Source: an uncultured Bacilli bacterium
GTDB lineage: Bacteria > Bacillota_I > Bacilli_A > RF39 > UBA660
Reading direction: 5' to 3'
Assembly (NCBI GenBank): GCA_934140575.1
Contig: CAKPBJ010000006.1
Span: 1-55,315, forward strand
DNA length: 55,315 nt
The notes beneath the pieces were generated by a model that had not been told where the DNA came from, made no database searches, and saw nothing but the letters and a program-made list of their open reading frames with translations. The position numbers and the translations under genes were made by a program. Below are positions 43,171 to 50,948 of the stretch, piece after piece (within the stretch, counting starts at the first letter, position 1; each line of letters opens with the position of its first letter).

Positions 43171-44791
43171 AAATAACATCTAAATTATCACGATTTATAG
43201 AAACAATCTTATCCATCTGATAAATATTATCAATTGTATCTAAACTAATAGAAGATTCTTCAATATTCTGAATCAAATTAATAAATCTTAAAGTATCTAT
43301 AGTAGAATCAATATTATCCTTATCAATCATCTCATCAGTAACTTTTAACTCAAGTAATTTATATTTCTCAGAAATAATATTAATAATATTAAAATCTACT
43401 AAACAACTAGTCTTTCTTAAAAAACTATTATTTGGATTAAAAATAAACTTAAAATATTCATCTACATTATATTCTAAACTATTAGTATTAAACTCTTCAT
43501 TATTATTAAAAGCATTCTCAATAAAACTAAATGAAGATAAACTAATTAAAAATAAATCATATAAAGTAGCAGACTCACTTAAATCATTTAAATTATTAGT
43601 AATTTCTAAATCATAAAATTCATCATATAAATCATTTAACTTTTTAATTTGCTCATTCATCATAAGCATTAAATCTTTCATTTTAGTTTCATTTCTTCTA
43701 GCGAATAACCCAATACCACTAGCTCTCAAATATTTCTTATAAATACTCTCTCTAAGAGCCTCAGCAGTATCAATTTCTTTTTTCTTTACAACAAAACTAT
43801 TCTTAGCACTTTCCCTATCTTTATATCTTTTCAATAAATCCTGAATAATAAACTCATACTTATAATATTTTTTTAACTCAACAAGAGTTAAATATAAACT
43901 ACTAACAGCAGAATTATAACTATTCTTAGAATAATCAGTTAAAGCATTATAATCATCAATAAAAGTATTATAGTTCTTATCTCTTGTAGGACTTCCAATT
44001 AAATAATCTTTTATTTTTCTTTTCTCATCTAAAAATATTTTTAAATTATAATACTCATCAATTGCCTTTTTCTTACCTAAACTTTCTCTATTATAAACAT
44101 ATTCATTAATAACATCAGAATTATTAATAGAAGCATCAATCAATTTCTTCTCATGATAACCTTCTAAATATTTAGAAATATCCTTTTTATATTTATTAAT
44201 TATATCTATAAGATTCATCTTTAATTGTAACTTAATATCAGGGCACTTAAAATAAATTGATTCAAAAGTTTTAGTCATACTACCAAACTTATAATCTTTA
44301 AAATAACTATTCATATACATTTCACAAAACATAGTATATTTAAAATCATTTATATCAAGTTTAATTCCAAAAGATTTAAAACTATCAATAAATTTCTTTA
44401 TAAGCATATTCATCTCATCTAAAGAAGTATTCTCAAAACTAGAAACAATATAATCAAGCTTAAGTTTAAAACTCTCTGAAATATTACAATCAAGTTTAAC
44501 TAATTCAAATAATTCATTAACATGTTTTTCTTCTTCATTATATTCATTAGTCTTATCGATAGGCATTAATTTCTTAATTCTTTTAACCATTTCATTTTCA
44601 AGTAGTATTTTATAATTAGAAAATTTAACATTCTCTTTATTTATATAATTATTTCTATTTGTAACAGCCTCTTTATGAAATTTTTCTTTAACTCTCTTAG
44701 TACCTTGTTCTGTATCCATTTTAAAATTATCAATATGGACTTTATCAATATTAATCTCCTTAACAATAGAAAGCTCATCAATTTTACTCAT
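43169..44791 (-). CDS. Large helical (coiled-coil) cytoplasmic protein of unknown function
   Basis: 540 residues, almost entirely helical, rich in Lys, Glu, Asp, Asn and Leu, with no signal or membrane helix. Long charged helices around 200-400 (YLRASGIGLFARRNETKMKDLMLMM is one landmark) suggest a coiled-coil scaffold or regulator. The start ATG 44791 overlaps the stop of the small upstream gene as ATGAGTAA, with GAGGAG upstream; the extra codons to 44800 are not needed. It lies between the fibre-subunit genes and the SipW/giant-protein operon. No family recognised. Confidence 0.75.
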   Translation of the reverse strand: MSKIDELSIVKEINIDKVHIDNFKMDTEQGTKRVKEKFHKEAVTNRNNYINKENVKFSNYKILLENEMVKRIKKLMPIDKTNEYNEEEKHVNELFELVKLDCNISESFKLKLDYIVSSFENTSLDEMNMLIKKFIDSFKSFGIKLDINDFKYTMFCEMYMNSYFKDYKFGSMTKTFESIYFKCPDIKLQLKMNLIDIINKYKKDISKYLEGYHEKKLIDASINNSDVINEYVYNRESLGKKKAIDEYYNLKIFLDEKRKIKDYLIGSPTRDKNYNTFIDDYNALTDYSKNSYNSAVSSLYLTLVELKKYYKYEFIIQDLLKRYKDRESAKNSFVVKKKEIDTAEALRESIYKKYLRASGIGLFARRNETKMKDLMLMMNEQIKKLNDLYDEFYDLEITNNLNDLSESATLYDLFLISLSSFSFIENAFNNNEEFNTNSLEYNVDEYFKFIFNPNNSFLRKTSCLVDFNIINIISEKYKLLELKVTDEMIDKDNIDSTIDTLRFINLIQNIEESSISLDTIDNIYQMDKIVSINRDNLDVI

Positions 44792-44909
44792 CTTTTTCAC
44801 TCTCCTCTGAAGATATAATATTACTATTTAAATAATCAATATGTTTAATTACTAAATTATATAAGTCTAATAATTCTTTTTCTGTTAAAGTAGATAAATT
44901 ATCTTGCAT
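44784..44909 (-). CDS. Small 41-residue protein translationally coupled to the coiled-coil gene
   Basis: ATG 44909 has GGGGTG 6 bases upstream. The frame encodes MQDNLSTLTEKELLDLYNLV and 21 more residues, ending SEKDE, and its stop overlaps the next start as ATGAGTAA. It is helical and acidic, with no hydrophobic segment. The good ribosome-binding site and the overlap argue that it is real. It may be a leader for coupled translation or a small partner. It follows the terminator at 44929-44956 with almost no room for a promoter, so expression would depend on read-through. Confidence 0.65.
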   Translation of the reverse strand: MQDNLSTLTEKELLDLYNLVIKHIDYLNSNIISSEESEKDE

Positions 44910-44928
44910 ATTATTCACCCCATATAGA

Positions 44929-44956
44929 ATAAAAAGCCTCCGATAAAGAAGGCTTA
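44929..44956 (-). terminator. Intrinsic terminator directly after the main TasA-like gene
   Basis: AAGCCT / AGGCTT stem flanked by A and T runs on the minus strand. It ends only about 20 bases before the next start codon, so it probably acts as a partial terminator that lowers downstream expression. Confidence 0.75.
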
Positions 44957-44974
44957 TTTTATACTAAATCTATT

Positions 44975-45961
44975 TTAGTTTCCAGTTTCATCAATACTGA
45001 ATGATAAATTGTAAGAAACTGTTCCTCCAGATGCATTGTCTTCACAGTCAACATCTTGACCTTCAACCCACATATAAACTCTAACTTTAGTAACACCAGC
45101 ACTTAATGAGAATGGTTTCATACGAGTTTTGATTCCACCAGCTGGACTTTCATTAGTAGTAACTGCACTGAAATATTGAGCCTCCTTACTATTAAGTGGA
45201 ACACCATTAGTAATTTCAGCATTAACACCATTATAAGGGATTTTTTGAGCTCCTTCAGCAGTAGTAGTAATTTGGTATGTATTCAATGCATTTTGAATAC
45301 CAGATGCTTTATGAACATCGTAATTTGGTTCCCAAATCCATGCTGTTTTTCCTGCTTTTAATGCTTGAGCAGCTTGAGCACTAGCATCATAAGCAACATT
45401 TCCTTCAACAATAAATGCAACACGTGCAGCATTTTGAATCTTAGTATCATTATTATCAGCAGCAACAACTTTTGAAGCTTCAGTTAAATAAATTTGTTTA
45501 TCTTCATTTATTTGGAAGAATAAATCAAATGCAACATAGTTACCAACTTGACCGTTTTTATCAGTTTCCTTAGTAGCTGTTAATTGGTTAGCACCAGTAC
45601 CAGTATTTGTACTAATTGTTCCTAAATACATATTCATATAACCAGTTGTAGGATCAATAGTTCCAGCAGTAGATACTGGATTTAAATTTGCCTTTGGAAC
45701 TTGATTCATAACTCCTGCCCAACTAGCACCAGTTATATCATCTTTTGTAACAACTGCTTTCCAGTTAGTAGCATCAGTCGAAATTTGTAAACCATTAGTT
45801 GCAGTAACATTAACATCAATGCTTTCAACTTTAACAGTATGATTAGCAGTAAACCATGCATAAGTACTAGCAGTTAAAATTATACCAGTAAATAAAATCA
45901 TGATAAATGCTAAAAATATCTTACGTCTCTTGCGATTTTTCTTTGCTTCGCTCTTTTTCAT
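44975..45961 (-). CDS. TasA/CalY-like major fibre subunit candidate
   Basis: 328 residues. A basic start (KKNRKRRK), hydrophobic helix (about 14-33) and ILTASTYAWFTANHTVKVESIDVNVTA, a very clear SipW-type signal region. The mature chain is Ala/Thr/Asn-rich and beta-structured, with few charged clusters, and ends with KVRVYMWVEGQDVDCEDNASGGTVSYNLSFSIDETGN. That last block is shared with the neighbour at 45980. AAGGAGTG precedes ATG 45961, and codon choice looks richer (more GCA, ACA and GGT) than in its neighbours, consistent with high expression. I infer that it is the principal structural fibre protein. Confidence 0.85.
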   Translation of the reverse strand: MKKSEAKKNRKRRKIFLAFIMILFTGIILTASTYAWFTANHTVKVESIDVNVTATNGLQISTDATNWKAVVTKDDITGASWAGVMNQVPKANLNPVSTAGTIDPTTGYMNMYLGTISTNTGTGANQLTATKETDKNGQVGNYVAFDLFFQINEDKQIYLTEASKVVAADNNDTKIQNAARVAFIVEGNVAYDASAQAAQALKAGKTAWIWEPNYDVHKASGIQNALNTYQITTTAEGAQKIPYNGVNAEITNGVPLNSKEAQYFSAVTTNESPAGGIKTRMKPFSLSAGVTKVRVYMWVEGQDVDCEDNASGGTVSYNLSFSIDETGN

Positions 45962-45979
45962 ATTTTTACACTCCTTTAT

Positions 45980-46681
45980 TTATTTCCTATTAATATGTTC
46001 TTCTGTGAAATCCATATGCATCTTGATTTCTCCACCAAGAAGTTCATTTTTACATTCAGGATCATCACCTTCAATCCAAATAACAATAGTAAATCGATCT
46101 TTTGCTTTAGGCTTTAAATCTTTTCGTTGTTCCAAAACTGCAATTGACTTAGAAACAAATTTCTTTGTACCCTCCTCAGCTTTACCAGTCTCTCGACTCT
46201 TCTTAGCATAAACAACTTTCTTACCATTTCTAATAATCATAAATCTAATAGCTTCATCAACACTTTTAATTGAATCATCAACATCAACTTCATACCAATA
46301 GTTGACACTCTCTTTACCAGCATTCACAACATAGAATGTATAAGCAATATAATTATCCCCATTATGAGAACCAGTTGCTTCAACATCAAGATTATCAGGT
46401 AACCACTTAATAGAAATATTATCCATATAATCTATTGTATCAGCAGATAAAGACCTTGATTTATCAGATAACTTTCCAGTTTCAGATAAATATACACTCT
46501 TTCTATTAGACATATTCTTATCAAGATTAACAGTAAATCTACCACCTTGATAAACAATATATAAAAATAAATAAATAATTGAAATAAAAATCAAAAGAAA
46601 TAACAATACAATCCAAATAATCTTTTTGACTACTTTTTTTCTATATATTGTTTGAGCCTTCTCTTCAACATTATTTTTCAT
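45980..46681 (-). CDS. Anchored TasA-related protein sharing the C-terminal WxEGxDxxC block
   Basis: About 233 residues. A cytoplasmic basic start, one membrane helix (about 23-46), then an extracellular beta domain. The C-terminal FTIVIWIEGDDPECKNELLGGEIKMHMDF aligns with VRVYMWVEGQDVDCEDNASGGTVSYNLSF of the next gene, so they are distant paralogues; the helix here lacks the A-x-A-type cleavage context, so it may stay anchored as a fibre base. I place the start at ATG 46681, 7 bases from GGTG; ATG 46687 is too near that site. First gene of the fibre operon. Confidence 0.78.
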   Translation of the reverse strand: MKNNVEEKAQTIYRKKVVKKIIWIVLLFLLIFISIIYLFLYIVYQGGRFTVNLDKNMSNRKSVYLSETGKLSDKSRSLSADTIDYMDNISIKWLPDNLDVEATGSHNGDNYIAYTFYVVNAGKESVNYWYEVDVDDSIKSVDEAIRFMIIRNGKKVVYAKKSRETGKAEEGTKKFVSKSIAVLEQRKDLKPKAKDRFTIVIWIEGDDPECKNELLGGEIKMHMDFTEEHINRK

Positions 46682-46752
46682 CTTCATTCACCACTTCTAT
46701 ATATTATTCACACGTACCAAGCAATTCCACCCTTCCTACTATGTCTACCATA

Positions 46753-46801
46753 AATTTAACATAAATATTTTTAATTATCAACTATCAAAATTAAAAATAT
46801 G
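46753..46801 (-). promoter_or_regulatory. Promoter with overlapping 12-bp inverted repeat upstream of the fibre operon
   Basis: ATATTTTTAATT (46765-46776) and AATTAAAAATAT (46789-46800) form a perfect 12-bp inverted repeat with a 12-base centre. On the minus strand a possible promoter has TTGATA (46781-46776) in that centre, a 17-base spacer, and TAAATT (46758-46753) with TG extension. An inverted repeat covering the -35 and spacer would suit a repressor or activator dimer. Because the arms are pure A/T, chance cannot be excluded. Confidence 0.4.
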
Positions 46802-46843
46802 TCGAATTTTCCAATAAACTTTACTAAATTTAAAAAATTCCAA

Positions 46844-46868
46844 TAAAAAAAGGCATTAAAGCACACCT
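46844..46868 (-). terminator. Probable terminator after tRNA-Thr
   Basis: AGGTGT / ATGCCT stem (two wobble pairs) with a GCTTTA loop and T7 run on the minus strand. Confidence 0.55.
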
Positions 46869-46899
46869 CATAAAAATATCAAATAAATAAATAAAAAAA

Positions 46900-46975
<76 letters not shown>

Positions 46976-46986
46976 ATCACAATGAG

Positions 46987-47016
46987 ATTATATATGATAA
47001 CAATTATCCTTGTCAA
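46987..47016 (-). promoter_or_regulatory. Sigma-A promoter of tRNA-Thr
   Basis: TTGACA (47016-47011), 18-base spacer, TATAAT (46992-46987) on the minus strand, between the two tRNA genes. Confidence 0.75.
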
Positions 47017-47036
47017 TATATAAAAATTTAAAAAAA

Positions 47037-47123
47037 TGGTGCTCCCATCCGGACTTGAACCGGAACTCTATCGCTAGAAGCAGATTTTGAGTCTGCCGCG
47101 TCTACCAATTCCGCCATGGGAGC
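47037..47123 (-). tRNA. tRNA-Leu (anticodon CAA)
   Basis: 87 bases including CCA, with the long variable arm of a class II tRNA. Acceptor GCTCCCA / TGGGAGC, anticodon arm GCAGA-CTCAAAA-TCTGC (anticodon CAA, reads TTG), T loop GGTTCAAGTCC. An extended -10 TGTTATAAT lies upstream at 47136-47144. Confidence 0.96.
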
Positions 47124-47189
47124 ATCAACAAGAAAATTATAACATATCTTTTACTCTTTTGTATACAAATTTTTTTCTTTTATTATGAC

Positions 47190-47217
47190 AAAAAACGATA
47201 TCATTTGAGATATCATT
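47190..47217 (-). terminator. Intrinsic terminator after the ADP-ribosyltransferase gene
   Basis: ATGATATC / GATATCGT stem (one G-U), TCAAAT loop, T6 on the minus strand. It ends the scpA-scpB-ART transcript. Confidence 0.8.
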
Positions 47218-47222
47218 TATAT

Positions 47223-47975
47223 CTATATTGATTTAATATTATTTTCAATTAAATTTTTGTAATCTTTTCTATAAACTTTCTTAGGTATTAATTTAACCCT
47301 TAAAATAGCAACATCTCCATTTAATATCACATCATAAACATACCCTAAACTCTCAGCATTAATTAAATATTCATTCTGAGAAACACTATATGATAAATTA
47401 TTATTTTTAAGATAAACGCCTTCATTAAAATCACTTGGTACATCATACTCTATAAGTACATTTCGAACTACCCCCTCAGGTACTTCACATTTAAAATAAG
47501 AAGTATCTTTAAGAAAAGAAGTAGAAGTAAACCCATAATCAAATAAATATTTATTTTTCAAACTTATAAGCTCATTTAAATTACTAATCCCATATTCCTT
47601 AAAAAAAGATACAGGAACACCTCTAAACACTTTAAAATTATCAGAAGAAAAATTTTTACTAGTAAGTAATAATTCATTTAATTCTCTACCTAATTCTAAA
47701 CATCTATTTTTAAATTTTAAATCCCCATCATATGAATAATCCCAATTACCATTAAGAGCATCATTAACATATTGATAAATATACCCAGAATAACTTCTAA
47801 AAGTATTCATTTCTTCTTCACTATAACAATCATTCTTTAAACTAATTTCATCTATATTTTTATATTCTAAATAATCTCTATCATCAGACATTATATATTC
47901 ATTAATATTATTTATTTCATCTTCATCTAAAAATTTAAATAAAATTTCTATCTTCTTTGAATATCCCTTTTCCAT
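47223..47975 (-). CDS. ADP-ribosyltransferase exoenzyme-family protein (C3/VIP2-type fold)
   Basis: 250 residues. It carries the R-S-E class signature in order: VFRGVP (Arg118), GFTSTSF (S-T-S at 151-153) and SQNEYL (Gln200-x-Glu202). These build the NAD pocket of ADP-ribosyl exotoxins. Gln two residues before the catalytic Glu is the C3/Rho-type (Asn or Gln modifying) variant, not the Arg-specific E-x-E. The ~110-residue helical N-terminus may hold other functions. No signal peptide or membrane segment is seen. It lies three bases after the scpB stop and ends the scpAB transcript; no antitoxin-like gene is adjacent. The target is unknown. Confidence 0.85.
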   Translation of the reverse strand: MEKGYSKKIEILFKFLDEDEINNINEYIMSDDRDYLEYKNIDEISLKNDCYSEEEMNTFRSYSGYIYQYVNDALNGNWDYSYDGDLKFKNRCLELGRELNELLLTSKNFSSDNFKVFRGVPVSFFKEYGISNLNELISLKNKYLFDYGFTSTSFLKDTSYFKCEVPEGVVRNVLIEYDVPSDFNEGVYLKNNNLSYSVSQNEYLINAESLGYVYDVILNGDVAILRVKLIPKKVYRKDYKNLIENNIKSI

Positions 47976-47978
47976 AAT

Positions 47979-48599
47979 TTATTCCGCTTCTTCCAAAGAA
48001 TCAGTATATTTTGAAGTATAAAGATCAGATTCATCATTTTCTTCATCATCTTCTTTTACTTCTTCTAAGATATCTTCAATATTAGGTAAATCTTTAATAT
48101 CTGATAATCCAAAATAATCTAAAAATTCATGAGTAGTTTCATATAAAATAGGTCTTCCAGGCATATTACTCCTACCACTTTCTTTAATAAATCCTTTCGC
48201 AACTAATTTTCTAATAATAGAAGTGGAACCAACTCCCCTTAAAGCATCAACTTGTACTCTTGTAATTGGTTCATTATAAGCAATAATAGCTAATGTTTCT
48301 AATGCAGCTTGTGATAAAAAATTAGTTTCAGGATTTTCAATTAATTTTTGATAATATTCTTTATGTTCAAATTTAGTAGTAAGCTTAAATCTATTCCCTA
48401 AAAAATCGATTCTAAGTCCTCTACTATCATCATCATAATCATGTTTTAAACTTCTAATAAGTTCTCTAGATTGTTCTTCATTTATATTTAATACATCCTC
48501 TATTTGATCAAGTGTTAACCCATCTTCCCCAACAACAAATAAAAGTCCTTCTAATACAGCTTTCTCTAATACATTATTATCAGTCTTAACATCATCCAT
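47979..48599 (-). CDS. scpB: Segregation and condensation protein B
   Basis: 206 residues, the winged-helix dimer of the Smc-ScpA-ScpB condensin complex, which compacts and separates chromosomes. Family landmarks: LEGLLFVVGEDGLTLDQIEDVL, then FLSQAALETLAIIAYNEPITRVQVDALRGV and LVAKGFIKESGRSNMPGRPILYETT; an acidic tail ends the chain. ATG 48599 is next to the scpA stop, with GAGGTG inside the end of scpA. Confidence 0.97.
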   Translation of the reverse strand: MDDVKTDNNVLEKAVLEGLLFVVGEDGLTLDQIEDVLNINEEQSRELIRSLKHDYDDDSRGLRIDFLGNRFKLTTKFEHKEYYQKLIENPETNFLSQAALETLAIIAYNEPITRVQVDALRGVGSTSIIRKLVAKGFIKESGRSNMPGRPILYETTHEFLDYFGLSDIKDLPNIEDILEEVKEDDEENDESDLYTSKYTDSLEEAE

Positions 48600-49316
48600 C
48601 TATATCACCTCACAAACAATATCATCAAAAGTATCATTCTGCGTAATTGAAATTTCTTTTTCCTTAGCCATCTCTAATATAGCTAAAAAAGTCGCAACTA
48701 CATATTCCTTAGACATAACAGGAAAAAGTTCAAAAAAAGAAACACGTTTTTTATCTTTCATCAACCTTTTAATATCATGTCTTCTAGAAGAAACACTAAT
48801 CTCATTAACAGTTACTTTAGTCTTTAATGGTTTATTATCTTTTTTTCTCTGATAATATTTTTGAAAAGCACTTATCAAATCATCTAACGTAACATCACAA
48901 GAAATAGTTTCACTCTCTTCAATATAATTTTTAATATTTTCTGGTGACTTAGTATAAATATCTTTTCTTAATATCTCTCTATCATGTAATACTTTAGTAA
49001 TATCTTTATATGCCTGATACTCAAGTAATCTATTAACAAGTTCACTACGAGGATCATCTTCCTCTACTTCTTCAGAAACATTCTTATTACTAGGAAGTAA
49101 CATTCTAGACTTAATTTCTAATAATTCAGAAGCTAAAACAAGATACTCTGAAGAAACCTCTAAATTCATCTTTTCTTGACTATTTAAAAACTCCATATAT
49201 TGATTAGTAATACGCTCAATTTCAATATTCATTATATCCATCTTAGACTCTTTAATTAAATGAAGAAGTAAATCAAGAGGTCCCTCAAAATCATTAATCT
49301 TAAATTCCATATCCAT
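48600..49316 (-). CDS. scpA: Segregation and condensation protein A
   Basis: 238 residues, the kleisin of the Smc-ScpAB complex. N-terminal FKINDFEGPLDLLLHLIKESKMDIMNI is diagnostic (the Smc-neck-binding domain), followed by YLVLASELLEIKSRMLLP and a C-terminal winged helix with KKRVSFFELFP. AGGTG precedes ATG 49316 by 6 bases. First gene of the scpA-scpB-ART operon. Confidence 0.97.
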   Translation of the reverse strand: MDMEFKINDFEGPLDLLLHLIKESKMDIMNIEIERITNQYMEFLNSQEKMNLEVSSEYLVLASELLEIKSRMLLPSNKNVSEEVEEDDPRSELVNRLLEYQAYKDITKVLHDREILRKDIYTKSPENIKNYIEESETISCDVTLDDLISAFQKYYQRKKDNKPLKTKVTVNEISVSSRRHDIKRLMKDKKRVSFFELFPVMSKEYVVATFLAILEMAKEKEISITQNDTFDDIVCEVI

Positions 49317-49340
49317 CTATATCACCTAAACTCTATCCCA

Positions 49341-49349
49341 ATTATAACA
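49341..49349 (-). promoter_or_regulatory. Extended -10 promoter of the scpA operon
   Basis: TGTTATAAT on the minus strand, 25 bases upstream of ATG 49316; no good -35. Confidence 0.5.
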
Positions 49350-49398
49350 TATCAAAGATACTCAAGGAAAGAAATTATGATATAATACAAATAAACTA

Positions 49399-49429
49399 TT
49401 GACTCTCCCCTTAAGAGGAATGATACCAT
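49399..49429 (+). promoter_or_regulatory. MerR-type promoter/operator with 19-base spacer
   Basis: TTGACT (49399-49404), a spacer of 19 bases and TACCAT (49424-49429). The spacer carries CTCTCCCCTTAAGAGGA, the kind of dyad bound by multidrug-type MerR regulators, which twist overlong spacers to activate. It lies 22 bases before the MerR gene, so autoregulation is likely. Confidence 0.75.
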
Positions 49430-49450
49430 ACAAACGAAAGGAGAAATATT

Positions 49451-50566
49451 ATGTATCAAATAGGAGAATTTTCAATTCTTACAGAAACAACAGTAAAAAC
49501 AATAAGATATTATGACAACATTGGATTATTAAAACCAAAAAAAATAGATAAATATACAAACTATAGATATTATGATGATTCACAAATAGAAATAATAAAT
49601 AAAATAAAAGACTATCAACAAGCAGGTTTCCAATTAAATGAAATAAAAAATATATTAAATGATGAAAATATAAATATAATTTCTAAAAAAATAAAAGACT
49701 TAGAAGAAGAAAATTCTACTAAAATCAAGATACTTAATAAATTGAAAGTTAATATGAAAGAAAAAGTTGAATTTGTAAAAAACCCATTACTACCTACACT
49801 AACAAACTACCATGTAATAAAAAATAGAGAGGATATAAATAATTATATTTTTGATGAATCAAATGAATTCTTAAACGTATTTATAAACTATGAAAAAGAA
49901 TATAAAGAAGAAAATATAAAATGTGAAATAGGTATACTTTTATCAGATAATTTATATAAAAATAAAAGGAAACTATCTGATTTAGAACATAAGTATAATG
50001 AAACAGCTTATATAGAATATCATCCAGAAAACTATCTTCATGCTATAACTAAAGATATAAAAGATGGATATAAAGATATTATAAAATATGCAAATAAAAA
50101 TAAATATCAAATAAGAGCTCCATTCATAGAAGTAAAAAATAAAGATTATTATGATATTTATATAGAAGCATATGATTTAACAGTAAAAAATGAATTTTTA
50201 GATAATTATAATAAATCAAAAGAAGAATATCTAAGTAAAAAATTAATAAAAAGGCCAAATAGAAAATTTATTGGTAAATGGCAATTAGTTGGAGAAATAA
50301 CAGAACCTCCTAAGTATTTTAATCCTAATGAAGAACACTATATTCCAAATACAAAATATGACTATTTAGAAATATATAAAAACACAAAAACAAATTATAA
50401 TGAATTAAAATGTATAGATAATTATCTAATACATACAACTAAGGATAATAAAAAGTTCATCTCACACATAACAAAGACAGAATATGATAATATAATTACA
50501 ATACTTATGAACACAGAAGAAAGTAATTCAAGACCATATGAATATTATTATAGAAAGGTAAAATAA
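49451..50566 (+). CDS. MerR-family transcription regulator with GyrI-like effector domain
   Basis: 371 residues. MerR winged helix at 1-70 (YQIGEFSILTETTVKTIRYYDNIGLL), a dimerisation coiled coil to ~110, and a GyrI/BmrR-like ligand-binding region (about 125-270, with APFIEV). A further ~100 residues follow (RKFIGKWQLVGEI onward), of a compact beta type with lipocalin-like start. MerR proteins of this type sense drugs or lipophilic compounds. GAAAGGAG precedes ATG 49451. The RNHCP gene starts 2 bases after its stop. Confidence 0.88.
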   Translation: MYQIGEFSILTETTVKTIRYYDNIGLLKPKKIDKYTNYRYYDDSQIEIINKIKDYQQAGFQLNEIKNILNDENINIISKKIKDLEEENSTKIKILNKLKVNMKEKVEFVKNPLLPTLTNYHVIKNREDINNYIFDESNEFLNVFINYEKEYKEENIKCEIGILLSDNLYKNKRKLSDLEHKYNETAYIEYHPENYLHAITKDIKDGYKDIIKYANKNKYQIRAPFIEVKNKDYYDIYIEAYDLTVKNEFLDNYNKSKEEYLSKKLIKRPNRKFIGKWQLVGEITEPPKYFNPNEEHYIPNTKYDYLEIYKNTKTNYNELKCIDNYLIHTTKDNKKFISHITKTEYDNIITILMNTEESNSRPYEYYYRKVK

Positions 50567-50567
50567 A

Positions 50568-50870
50568 ATGAAAAGATTTAATGAACTAGATGAAGGATTT
50601 ATTTGTAAACATTGTGGAAAAGAAGTATTACCACTAGGTTATTCATCAAGAGACCATTGTCCCTATTGTTTATACTCACTACATGTTGATATAAACCCAG
50701 GAGATAGACAAAATACATGTCTTGGAATGTTAAAACCAATAGGTATAGAAAAATACAAAGATACATATAAAATCCTATATACATGTGAAAAATGTCATAA
50801 ACCACATAAAAACATCATCGCAAAAGACGATGACATGAATGAAATAATAAATATTTCAAGAATAAATTAA
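50568..50870 (+). CDS. RNHCP-domain zinc-ribbon protein
   Basis: 100 residues. FICKHCGKEV and SSRDHCPYCLYSLHVD form the characteristic R-(N/D)-H-C-P motif with two CxxC knuckles, and a second pair YTCEKCHKPH suggests a further metal site. The family's function is not established; a role in RNA or DNA binding has been suggested. It is coupled to the MerR gene by a two-base gap. Confidence 0.88.
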   Translation: MKRFNELDEGFICKHCGKEVLPLGYSSRDHCPYCLYSLHVDINPGDRQNTCLGMLKPIGIEKYKDTYKILYTCEKCHKPHKNIIAKDDDMNEIINISRIN

Positions 50871-50904
50871 AAATCTTATCTTATATTTATAAAATTATAC
50901 ATAT

Positions 50905-50938
50905 ACAAAAAATTCACATCATAACGATGCGAATTTTT
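50905..50938. terminator. Terminator between the convergent RNHCP and sortase genes
   Basis: AAATTCGCATC / GATGTGAATTT stem with GTTAT loop and T run. One pair is G-U on the minus strand and A-C on the plus strand, so it works best for the sortase transcript. Confidence 0.8.
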
Positions 50939-50948
50939 AATTTACTTT

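Noticed and set aside
46753..46801. Invertible promoter
   Set aside because: The arms are separated by only 12 bases and no recombinase gene is nearby; an operator is more plausible.
47223..47975. Arg-specific ADP-ribosyltransferase
   Set aside because: The motif before the catalytic Glu is Q-x-E rather than E-x-E.
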